Part shown: positions 1 to 9,948 of the stretch, piece by piece
Layout: every line of letters starts with the position of its first letter
Numbering within the stretch: the stretch's first letter is position 1
Assembly: GCA_037693485.1 (NCBI GenBank)
Contig: CM075354.1
Coordinates: 91,385,001 to 91,449,000 of the forward strand
DNA length: 64,000 bases
Direction of reading: 5' to 3'
Source of the DNA: Kitagawia praeruptora
Lineage: Eukaryota; Streptophyta; Magnoliopsida; Apiales; Apiaceae
The notes under the pieces: generated by a model
The model's input: the letters and a program-made list of their open reading frames with translations, nothing else
Told to the model about the DNA's origin: nothing
Database searches by the model: none
Translations under genes and position numbers: made by a program

Positions 1-231
1 TCAAGATTAGTGGACCGAATTAATTTGGATTTTACCTCCACGATTTACAGCCACTAAAAAGTAACTACTCACGACACCACGTGACTGATTAATGGGCTAA
101 GACATTGCTACTTTCCCTTTCTCAGTAAGACATTTGCTATTTTCATGTAAGCAACTGTCAAACACACAACTTTCAACAGAACCTCTCTCTCTAAAAAGGC
201 AAAAATCTCTCTCCAAAGCTCAAAGCAAGAA
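1..231 (+). other. Leader before the el1 post-pol ORF
   Basis: Non-coding stretch with no good reading frame. Its last 60 bases are CT- and A-rich (CTCTCTCTCT, AAAGCTCAAAGCAAGAA) and read like a plant 5' untranslated leader ending at an ATG in good context (GAAATGGC). el2 and el3 have leaders of the same kind before the matching ORF. A separate or spliced transcript for the downstream ORF is an inference. Confidence 0.4.
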
Positions 232-3200
232 ATGGCACCCAAATAAACCTCTTCTCAAACTAACTTTGCTGGTATTCTCACTGTTAAAGATGCTGGTGAA
301 GGATTTAAAGGACTCGTATCCTTTATCAACAAGTCCTATCTGGGTCATGCTATAACATCTACACCATCCTTGAACCTAGAAAGACTTGAAGAATTCTGGA
401 ACACTGCCTATGTTCCAGGAGGTGCAGGTAAAGACACCATTCAATGCAAAATTAAAGGAGTTACCTGTATCCTCACAATCAAAGGCATCAACGAAGCTTT
501 GGGAACTGGACTGCAAGCTAAAGAATCATACAAGGAACTTGCAAGTGATGAAACCTTAAAGAAGTTTTTCTTGAAAATTGGGTATTCTGGTCCTGTTCTT
601 GAAGAGGGTACATCAAAATGGTACTCGACTGGTGAAATGGACAGAAAGCATTTGAGGAAAGAATGGAGCATGATTTTTGATGTCATGGTGAAGGTTTTCT
701 CAACCAAAACCTCTGGATGGAATGGAATTCCCTCCTATATCAAGAAGCTTACCCACTCTCTTGTCCATGGATACAAAGTGGATGTAGGAAAGTTGCGTAT
801 GAGTCAACTCAAGTCAGCTCTGAGCAGGAAGGTACATGTTTATCCTCGCTTTCTTACTATGTGTTTGAATTCATTATGTGGTATTGATGATAGTGCATCT
901 CTCACTATAGAATGCAATGTTTTGAAAAGAAATAAACACACATCACTCAATTCACAAAATTTAAATGCACTTATTCCACTCTGTTTCACCAAGCACATGG
1001 CTGATCAAGAGCCTCATCTTGATGTAGCACTACCCTCTGGGTATGTTGTCTTCTCCTTTGAGAATGAAGCTGAATTAGACCCAAATTCAGTTAACCCACA
1101 TTCTACTTCATATATTCCTATCAGATCCTCTAAACAACCAAAGACCACAAAAACAACTTTGCAAGAATCCATGAAAAGACCCTTGGAAACTGGTGTTGGT
1201 AGTAGTTCTGAGAATCTTGAGGGAGAAACTGCACATGATGCAGTAAATAAGGATGTTAGTGAAAGTGAACCCATAGTGGTTCCTCTTGAGCCTAAGAAGA
1301 AGAGAGCTAAGAGGGCCAAAGCCAGTGTCAACCACCCCACAGTCTCACAAAAGGCTGTGGAGGATAAAAGGGAATCAAACACATCCCTAGGTGCTTCTTC
1401 TCAATAAGAAGTATCTATTGAAACTGGCCTGTCTCCCAAGGCATCCTGTAAAGAGTCAGCACAACCTCATGTACTCACTCATGAGGAGCCTACACTTGCA
1501 GAAATGCACACAGAGATAGGGCACAGTGAGGGTCATGAAACTTCTACTCTTGATGTTCCACAAGTTACCCCTGTGAAACAGACAAAAATCTCTTCTAAAC
1601 CATCATCTTCTTTATTCTCTAATCCATCAATTATTTCTTCTCAACAACCTAGAGAAGGGGACAGTCCAATCCCTTCAGGTTTTGATCATCCATCTCAAGT
1701 CATGGATGAGCCCCCATCAAGTGGTCCACAAGAACCCATTTCTCAAAGTGAAATGGACATCACTCACTCAAACACTGAGCTAGATCAAGATGGTACTCTA
1801 CCAGAAAATGAAACAACCAACATCTTGGTCGAACTCCAAAGCGCAACTGACCTTCAAGAAGTTGTTGTCACAGCCTCAGCTGCTATCAAAGACACCACAA
1901 AAGTTGCTGTCAACCCACCTGTGGACAAACATTTTGGGTAAAGATGTTGTCACCTCTGCCAAGCTTGATCATGATACTGTAATTGTTGAAGATGCTTCAG
2001 ATGATGATTAACTAACAATCTCTACTTTGAAGGTACAATCTAATCTTTCTACTTCTTCAACTAAAATGCATGCCGGTACTGCTCATACCCATGCATCTAG
2101 GATGAGTGAGGGAGTGAAAAGAAAAAGAGAGACAAAAGAAAAGAGAGGTGAGCATAAAAATGAGAGGCAGCCAAATGAGCTGGCAAAATGTGAGGGACTT
2201 GAGCATGTCCAGAGTGAAGTTGAGGGAACCCCACAGAAAAAGGCACTAGGCCTTGTGAGTCATTCTGTGAGGAGTGATGAGATCACTCAGAAAAATAATG
2301 AGTGTGTGAGAAACCCCATAGCCTCCTTGCCCCAATTTCTTCCTTTATATCCAAAAAGGTTAAGAACTGGTGGTCCTTCTAAACAAGCTGAATCAAGGTT
2401 GAAAGCCCTTGAGGGCAGATGTGCTTCCATGGAAGCTAAACTTGATGCTCTGTCCACTATGGTAGCTACTGGTTTTGCTGATATTCAACAAACTCTTCTT
2501 TTATTCTCTGCCATCCTTAGTGTTGCCAACTCAACTAAGGGGGGGAAAGTGGTAGATCAGAATGAAGGTAAAGGAGAGAAAGTGGTAGATTAGAATGAAG
2601 CAAACCTGGTAGAGAATGAGAAACAAGGTGGAGCTACAAGTGAGGGGGAGTCAACAAGTGAGGGGGAGCAAGATTTGGAAGAAGAAGATGGAGACGAAAG
2701 TGAGGGGGAGCAAGAGAAAGAAGAAAGAAACTTTGGTGAAGAACTAAAGGCAGCAGGAGATGGTGAAGTGTTTGAAGGAGAAATAGATGGTGAGGCAGTA
2801 TTGTTATCCAAGGAAGTGTTGGAGCAATTAAAGGGGACTCAAAAGTCTAAAAGAACAGTATTGCCTCCACTAAAAATCAATGAGCCAAATCCTGAGGAAG
2901 TCGAAGCTCCATTCCAGAAGTTGAGAAATTCAAAATGCTTTGGGTAAAGGCAAAGGCAAAATGCCTGAGTATGTGAACATGTCTACTGGAACTACTTGGT
3001 CAGATGGAAGTGAATATGCCCTTGAAGATGCAGAATTGATGATGGTTGATCACATGGAGAGTACTTTGAACAACAAAGGTGAAGATTTCAGTAAGTTGGT
3101 GGATGAATCAATTAGTGAAGCAGGGGGAGCTTTTACAAAATTGGCATCAACACTGAAGAGCAAAGTAATAAGTATCTCTGTGAGAATCAACTTGGAAAGA

Positions 3201-5267
3201 AGGTGGGTTGTTCAGGTTTATTTGAAGAACCATTTGACCATATTCATCATAATACAACTTTTACAAAGTTTGCATGCTAGAGTACTCCAAGTCCTTGGAA
3301 CCATGGTAGTCATAAATTCAACAACCTTCAATGATAGTCTGATAGCACAAATTAAAAGGATGGTTGAAGATAAACTCCCTGAGGTGATTCAAAATCCCTA
3401 TGGTGTGTGTTTCAGAAGGATCACAAAGACATGAGCAAGAAGGCTGGATTTCTTACCATTGGATAGAGTCTCAGGACTAAGCACTGAAACAATCATGATA
3501 GTGCTGAAGAAACTTCTCAAATCCAGTATCACCAGTGACAAAGTTAAAGTTGTCAAAGATATTCATAGGCTGTTAGCAAAAAGAGATGAGGAAATTAGCT
3601 CAATCATAAAGAAGCTGATCTCTGATGCTAATGCCAAGATGGGAGGAAGCTGCAACTATGATGATACTCTGGATGATGATGAGGATGAAATTGGAGAAAG
3701 TGGTGGACCTGGAAAATTCAGGAGTTCTAGGAGAGAAGCATCTGAGAATGTTACTACACAAACTCAGATGGATGCTACCCAAGAAGAGCAAGAAACTCCC
3801 AGTACTGAAAAGAAAGATGATGTCAATGATGAAGGGGAGTTAGAAATTTTTGAAGCCTTGGAGGCAAGTATCTTGAGACTGGTAGTTGAATGCTTTAATG
3901 CTGAAAAAGATACTGTCAACAAGGATATTGTCAGATTAGCTGAAGACACCCAAGTGAAAGATGCTGTCAAGAGCCAAACAGTCGAAGCTGTCAAAGTTGA
4001 TGTCATGAAAGATGCTGTCAAGGGTCAACTTGAAGAAACTGTCAAGGTACGAAAGCTTGTCAAGAATTTCTCATCTAACAGAAGAAAGACAAGAGCACAA
4101 GCCTATCATACAACCAAGATAAAAGGGAAGACAGTTGTAGCAGCAAAGAAAAAGAAGCATGGAGCAGTTTTGACAGAGAAGCCCATTGATAAGAGAAAAG
4201 TAAATAGTTTTGAACTATTGAAAAAGTCAATTGATGGGAGCGTTACATCTGTCTCAGTGGAACTAGACCCAGTCAACAAAAATGTACGCAAGTATGATCT
4301 CAAGGATTGTGGAACTACATGTATAACTGTAGAACCAGACTTCACTATGGAGATAGTTTCACATGTGGTAGGCATGCGTGATCTCTCATGCAAAACGATA
4401 AAGGTAAGGAGAAGAATTGATTTCTTCGTTTTGGAAAGGATGATCACTCTCATGGAAACAGACCAAGATGTTTCCAGCAGTATCTTAGAGCATGTCAAAG
4501 AATACTATGCTCAAAGATATGCTGAATTTTATGAGAAGTATGGTGACTGGAGAGCACATGATGATGCAGGCCTTGAAGTTAGTTCTGATGGGGAACCAAT
4601 GCCTGATGTGAACCTTACAGAAGCACATCATCCTTTTACAAAGGCTAGCATGGCTGAATATGAAGCAGAACAAGCTTATCAAGCTGCTAAAGCTAAATCA
4701 TCCCAATCTACCAAACCTGCCACATCTGCCAAACAAAGTGCTGAAGATCTAGAAGCTCAACTGAAGGAAAGCTACAAGAAACTCAACAAGCTATTCAATG
4801 AGGAAGCAGGTTATCAGCCCTGTGTACTAGATAATCCTCTGAGAATCAAGGATGATAAGCAAGAAATCTATCTTATTAGTTTTCACAAATTGAGGACTAG
4901 TATACTGAAGGATCTCTACTGGAAAGTTGTTGGATCTGTTCATAAGCTCGAAATGCTAGTTGCTTGGGAACTAGAAGTAATATTTGATCAAAGGAGAGAT
5001 GAAGATCCAAAGCTAGACATAAAAAGAAGAGAATCCTTAAATGCTTTTCCTGGAAGGAGGTTCAAGTTCATCCAAGGAATTCTGAAGTTCAGAACATACA
5101 CGTATGATTTTGAAACTTGGTTTGATCTAAAAGATGCTGAAGTATTTACTTCTCGAGTGATACAAGGGTACATTGAAGATGATGCCAGATTACCAGAAGA
5201 AAAAGCTTTAGTTGAAGACCTCAGAAAAGCAAGAAATGAAGCTCTCAGAAGAGAGGGAAAAATCTGA
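232..5267 (+). pseudogene. el1 post-pol ('envelope-like') ORF, broken
   Basis: About 5 kb of coding sequence after pol. Sirevirus elements are known for such ORFs, often called envelope-like; the function is unproven and I see no convincing signal or membrane segments. The start at 232 (MAPK) parallels MAAQ in el2 and MAPI in el3. The first 280 residues carry the domain shared with el2 and el3, with YSGP and LRKEWS near codon 140. A Lys/Arg-rich, Ser-rich middle follows, then a coiled-coil-like stretch (about 2395-2530), an acidic Glu-rich part (about 2640-2800) and a charged C-terminal half (3459-5267), where DAVK-like units repeat at 3900-4060. Breaks: stops at 244, 1405, 2009, 2591 and 3432, and +1 frame changes near 1938 and 2944. 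Each piece reads well, so the decay is recent. Confidence 0.7.
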
Positions 5268-5488
5268 ACAACTGGAGACTGCCAAAATCAAGCTAAGTTA
5301 AACTCTGATTTGCTTATTCAATAGGAGCAATTGATTTTTAGTTAATTCATAAGCTTCATGTTCTAGATTTTTCTTTAACATTTATCAGATATGGTATCTC
5401 ATCTATTCTGATCTATGTTAGTTAAGTTGTCAGCACGTTTTGATTGTAAATATGTTGTTATTGTCCATAAAAACAAATTGGGGAAGAT
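5268..5488 (+). other. el1 3' untranslated segment and polypurine tract
   Basis: AT-rich non-coding segment between the post-pol ORF and the LTR. It ends in the purine run AATTGGGGAAGAT directly before the LTR start TGTTGGGAC, as expected for the plus-strand priming site of an LTR retrotransposon. Confidence 0.7.
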
Positions 5489-6547
5489 TGTTGGGACTTA
5501 TGAGTGATAGCATAGAGACAACTTAACTATATTTCCCTGTACTTAGTTTTTACTAAGTTGAACATACTGTCACAGTCAGAGTATGTCTTCGTATTCGAAT
5601 AATTGCTGTCATGTATTAATTGTATGATTTAGGAGAAGTTCATACATTTGTTCAAGCCTCAAGGAATACATCCAGAAGACAACAAGAATAAAAGTTACTG
5701 TCATGTTCTTGACAGTAAAGTTACAAGAAGACAAATGTTGCAAAGTCACGATAAAGCTACATTTGACAGCAACATTGGCTGAAGCAAGAGACAGTGACAT
5801 TCTCACACTTGACAGCAAGTCTGGAGTTCCGATAGCAACATTGGCGGGATCTCGTACAGTCAACCACTGAATATTCCTTTGACAGCAGACTCTGCGATTA
5901 AGGTTACTGTCACCTTGAATTATTTGAATTGGGTATTTTCTCAGTCAAAGCCCGTGACAGGTTACATGTTCAAGAAACAGATTTGCTGCAACACACTATC
6001 GTTTATAGCAGACCTGCAAGACTACGATAGAAGCTTAAGAGATTCACAAGACAAGGCTGGTCAATTCGAGGAGTATGTAATATCCACATCTACTAGAATT
6101 GTATTATCTAGAAATAGAAAGAATCTAGGTTGCTTTACTTATAAGGTTTATCCTGTCTATATAGCAATTTGGGAAAGTCACATGGGTGTGCAAATTGTAA
6201 TGAGCTGCCACTTGAAAACGACAACAGCTCAACACCCCATGCGATAGAGACAACAGAGTATCTTAGTCTACTTAGATACATCTTAGATTCTTTTCTATTC
6301 ATGTATGCACACGAAGCAATTTGTGTCTCTTGAGATATCGAAGCTGGAGAAACTCTCTCTCCAGGTTGTAGCAACACTTCACACAAAATAAATAAAACAT
6401 TTATTTTGTGAGAAATCTTGTTTCACTTATTGCTTGCATACATCTACTGATAATCTATAATCTTTATCTTCGTTATTGATTTAAAGATTCGATTTTATCA
6501 GTATTGCATTCAACCCCCCCCCCTTCTGCAATACTCCGGGACCAACA
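5489..6547 (+). repeat. el1 3' LTR (1059 bp)
   Basis: The ends are TGTTGG and CCAACA, a perfect 6-bp inverted pair, and a purine tract stands directly before the LTR. Near the 3' end it has GCATTCAACCCCCC followed by CTTCTGCAA, the U5 signature seen also in el2 and el3. TGACAG/CTGTCA words are dense between 5420 and 5960. Small ORFs inside it look like chance. Confidence 0.88.
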
Positions 6548-8669
6548 GATACCCTCCAACTCAAAAAGGGTACAAAATGATGGATTTGGTGACAAAAGAA
6601 ATATTCACCTCAAGAGATGTGAAGTTTCATGAGAACATTTTCCCACTCAATGAAAATCAAGTCAGCTTCACAATGCAGCCTCTGCCAACCCTTGTTTCAG
6701 TACCAACAAAATACAGTCACCATGACGATTGTTTTGTATTTGATGATGTTCAACCTGATTCTGAGAATGAGGACAATTCAGGCAATGGGAATGATGATGA
6801 TGATTCAGGTAGTGGGAACAATGACAATGACAACGTGCCTCCACTAAGACGGTCATCGAGAATATCAAGCAAACCTGCTTGGATGGATGAGTATGTGACA
6901 ACAAAGAAAGGAATTGCAAATGCTGTCACTAGTCAAGTAGTGCAGCCACAATTTCATTGCTTTCTCTCAACACTTGTTAATAAAGATGACCCAACATCGT
7001 TCAAACATGCAGTGAAAAGTCCACACTGGGTTAAGGCAATGAATATGGAGCAGTATGCTTTAGAGGCAAATGGGACATGGGACATTGTTGTTCTGCCAGA
7101 TGACATACAGGAAATTGGATCGAAGTGGGTATACAAAACTAAGTATAACCCAGATGGATCCATAAAAAGGTACAAGTTGAGATTGGTCATACTTGGTAAT
7201 AAGCAAGTTCATGGCATTGACTTCACTGAGACATTCACTCCTGTAGCCAAGTTAACAACGGTGAGAGCCCTCTTGGCAGTGATTGCTATTCAGAATTGGG
7301 ATGCTTGTCAAATGGACGTGAGTAATGCATTCTTGAATGGAGATTTGGATGAGGTTGTGTACATGAAGATGCCACCTGGTTATACAGGAATGGGGAGTCG
7401 AATTTCTTTATCTCTAGATGAGTAGAGCTGGAAGAATGTAGAAAAGTTAGTTTGTCGATTGAAGAAAGCGATTTATGGACTTCGTCAAGCATCACGACAA
7501 TGGTTCTCTAAATTGTCTTTCACTCTAAAAACTCTGAACTACATTCAATCCAAGGCAGATTATAGCTTGTTTTCCAAGACTCATGATGGGAACATGACAG
7601 TGGTACTAGTCTATGTCGACGATATCTTAATTCCAGGTGATTCCCCAAGAGAAACAAATGAGCTTAAAAACCTTCTCTCACAGAAGTTTCACATGAAAGA
7701 TTTGGGATCACCACGTTATTTCTTGGGGCTTGAAATTGACAAGTCAGAAGCAGGATTTTTTGTTTCACAAAGGAAGTATACGATTGACTTACTCAAAGAA
7801 TTTGGGATGCTCAATGTTTCTCCTCTTGAATTGCCAATGGATGCCCATATGAAATTAACATCAGATAAAGGAGACTTGCTAACTGACATTGTGCCTTATC
7901 AGCGTCTTGTTGGGAAATTGATTTACCTCACGATCACTCGACCAGATATTGCATTTTCTGTGCACATCTTGACTCAATTCATGCAACGACCTACTTCTAT
8001 TCATATGAAAACAGGGAAACATCTTCTCAGATATTTGGCTGGGAATCCTGGACAAGGAATACTACTGGCATCCACCTCTGTAGCTCAGTTGACAGCATAT
8101 TGTGATGCAGATTGGGCAAGCTGTCCAATGACAAGAAAATCAACAAGTGGTTTCTGTGTTCTACTTGGTAGCTCACCTCTATCATGGAAGACAAAGAAGC
8201 AATCTCTTGTGGCTCGTTCAACTGCAGAGTCGGAGTACAGGGCTATGGCTTTAACAGCATGTGAAATCACTTGGTTGACTGCTTTACTAAAGGATATGGG
8301 CTTAAGCAAACTGCCACCAACTTTGCTCAACTGTGACAACAAAGCTGCCCTATCCATAGCTGCAAATCTAGTGCTGCATGAACGAACAAAGCACATAGAA
8401 CTTGATTGCCATTACATACGAGATAAAATCACTGTGACAACAAAGCTGCCCTATCCATAGCTGCAAATCTAGTGCTGCATGAACGAACAAAGCACATAGA
8501 ACTTGATTGCCATTACATACGAGATAAAATCACTGCTGGGGAGATCACAACTCGACATGTTCCAAGTTATGCTCAAGTAGCAGATGTCTTCACAAAGCCA
8601 TTGACTGTAAAGCAGCACTATGATCTTCTAGCCAAGCTTGGAGTGACCTCTTCGCTTGAGGGGGAGTAA
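6548..8669 (+). pseudogene. el0 Copia pol fragment (integrase end, RT, RNase H)
   Basis: Reading from the el1 junction: the integrase tail, an acidic linker with a GNDDDDSGSG-type run, then the RT start (PHWVKAMNMEQYALEANGTW), TFTPVAKL, QMDVSNAFLNGDL, the active site YVDDILIPG (about 7612), and RNase H with CDADWASCPMTRKSTSG and ERTKHIELDCHYIRDKI. The enzyme would copy element RNA into DNA. It is dead: an in-frame TAG at 7423-7425 just after PPGYTGMG, and a 101-bp tandem duplication (8330-8531) that shifts the last frame. The terminal piece (VADVFTKPLTVKQHYDLLAKLG) continues in the new frame to TAA at 8667-8669. Confidence 0.88.
8330..8531 (+). repeat. 101-bp tandem duplication in the el0 RNase H region
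   Basis: Copy 1 is 8330-8430 and copy 2 is 8431-8531; they appear identical by eye. The unit starts with ACTG, and ACTG also follows copy 2 at 8532, so a 4-base microhomology marks the junction. Since 101 is not a multiple of three, the reading frame is lost. Confidence 0.93.
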
Positions 8670-8983
8670 TGAAAGTATCAAGGCTGAAATAAAAGTGTCA
8701 AGGTGGCAGCTGACATGGATGCAAGGATAGAATAGTATTTTACATTCTAGTTTGTCTGTTTTATCCAGTTTGTTTGTTTGCTATGTTAAGGTTGTTAGTA
8801 GTGCTATTCAACATATTGTGGTTGGTCTGTTTTGGTAGCATAAGAAGGACATCAAGCTGTCATTTGTCTTTTGAATCAATTAGTGATTATCTTTCTATGC
8901 AAGATAACAAGTCTCTGAACTCTCTTCTTCTTTTCATTGTCTGCAACTTGCTTTCATCTTTATCATTTTACTCTTTAGTTTCA
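8670..8983 (+). repeat. el0 3' LTR (314 bp)
   Basis: It follows the pol stop and the purine run GAGGGGGAG (8658-8666), starts TGAAAG and ends TTTCA, an inverted pair TGAAA/TTTCA typical of Copia LTRs. The expected target duplication is CTACG (8984-8988); its partner is outside the window. The right border is inferred from the inverted ends, as no second LTR is available. Confidence 0.7.
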
Positions 8984-9060
8984 CTACGCAAGGTCATCAC
9001 AGTATAAGCTTAGCGCTCACAAACATGAATGGTATTTAAAAAAAGATTAACTTGCGCTCC

Positions 9061-9948
9061 ATGTCGAGAGCAAACAATAAGCCTCACCCTCATGCCTTGT
9101 GTATTCCATATCCTTCACAAGGTCACATAACTCTGATTCTAAAACTAGCCAAACTTCTTCACCACAAAGGCTTTTATAAATCATCTGTAAACACAGACTT
9201 TAACAACAACCACTTCATTAATTTTAACGGTCCGGATGCCCTTGATGGCATGTCAGACTTCAGGTTTTACTCTATTCCTGATGGCTTACCGCCCTCAGAT
9301 CCGGATGCAACTCAAGACATTCCTTCCATGTGTAAGTACATTCCAATCAACTGCCTTGCTCCTTTTAGCAAACTCATTTCGGAACTTAATAATTCTTCAG
9401 AATCTGGTGTACCTCCTATGACATGTATCATTTTTGATGGGGTCATGAGCTTTACTCTGAAAGCTGCTGAACAATTTGGTATTCCTGAAGTGCTGTTTTG
9501 GACAGCAAGCTCTTGCGGCCTGATAGCAAGCTCTTGCGGCCTGCTAGAATATATGCAGTACATCAGAAATGGATCTACAGACCTAAATGACATAGTGCTT
9601 AATTTCTTTGAAACCGATACTACATCGCTTCCTAAAGCTCGTGCACTTGTTATAAGCACATTTGACACTCATGAACGGAATGCTTTGAAAGCCATTTCTG
9701 CTAGACAACCACGTATATATACAATTGGGCCTCTGCACTTATTGATGAATCAAATCCAGGATAAAAGACTTACATTCATTAGCTCAAGTTTGTGGAAAGA
9801 AGAGGATTACAGCATTGATTGGCTTGACAAAAAGGAATTGAACTTAGTTGTTTATGTGAATTTTGGTAGTATCACTGTCATGTTGCCTCCTCCGGTGGTA
9901 AATTTGATGGTTCAAACTTGTCCAAACCAGCCTAGTGTTAAGAAATCA
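9061..9948 (+). pseudogene. Truncated UGT85-like UDP-glucosyltransferase
   Basis: Family 1 plant glycosyltransferases move glucose from UDP-glucose to small molecules in the cytosol. The N-terminal half is clear: PHALCIPYPSQGHI, KLAKLLHHKGF, IPDGLPPSDPDATQDIPS, CIIFDGVMSFTLKAAEQFGI, PRIYTIGPL, and VVYVNFGSI. It resembles UGT85A proteins. The start at 9061 (MSRANN) is preferred to an in-frame TTG at 9052. Faults: a 21-bp tandem repeat at 9504-9545 doubles ASSCGL; roughly 60 residues normally following LQY are missing; the frame decays after about 9880; and the sugar-nucleotide-binding PSPG box is absent. The Gypsy element begins at 9949, but sequence beyond it (23342 on) is not recognisably UGT, so the gene was probably broken before that insertion. 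The el0 LTR ends only 77 bp upstream. Confidence 0.85.

Larger units (their letters stand above)
1..6547 (+). mobile_element. el1: Sirevirus-like Copia element, 3' part only
   Basis: This is the downstream part of a Ty1/Copia element of Sirevirus type; gag and pol lie before the window. It holds a long ORF placed after pol (232-5267), a purine tract (about 5474-5488) and a 3' LTR (5489-6547). The right edge is sharp: the LTR ends in CCAACA and the next bases resume the pol frame of another Copia element, so el1 inserted into el0. The expected 5-bp target duplication is GATAC (6548-6552), to be matched before the unseen 5' LTR. Assignment to Sirevirus rests on the extra post-pol ORF, homologous to those of el2 and el3, and on the shared LTR end with its C-tract. 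Confidence 0.8.
6548..8983 (+). mobile_element. el0: decayed Copia element (pol 3' half and 3' LTR)
   Basis: An older Ty1/Copia element that received el1. What remains in view starts at the integrase C-terminal tail (YPPTQKGYK), runs through reverse transcriptase and RNase H, and ends with a short LTR. The pol uses QVADVFTKPL, has no post-pol ORF, and its LTR is only about 314 bp, so it is a different lineage from el1-el3. The 5' part should lie beyond the missing left end of el1. Confidence 0.85.

Noticed and set aside
3600..4682. Minus-strand ORFs opposite the el1 post-pol ORF
   Set aside because: Shadow frames; the plus-strand frame is continuous and better supported.
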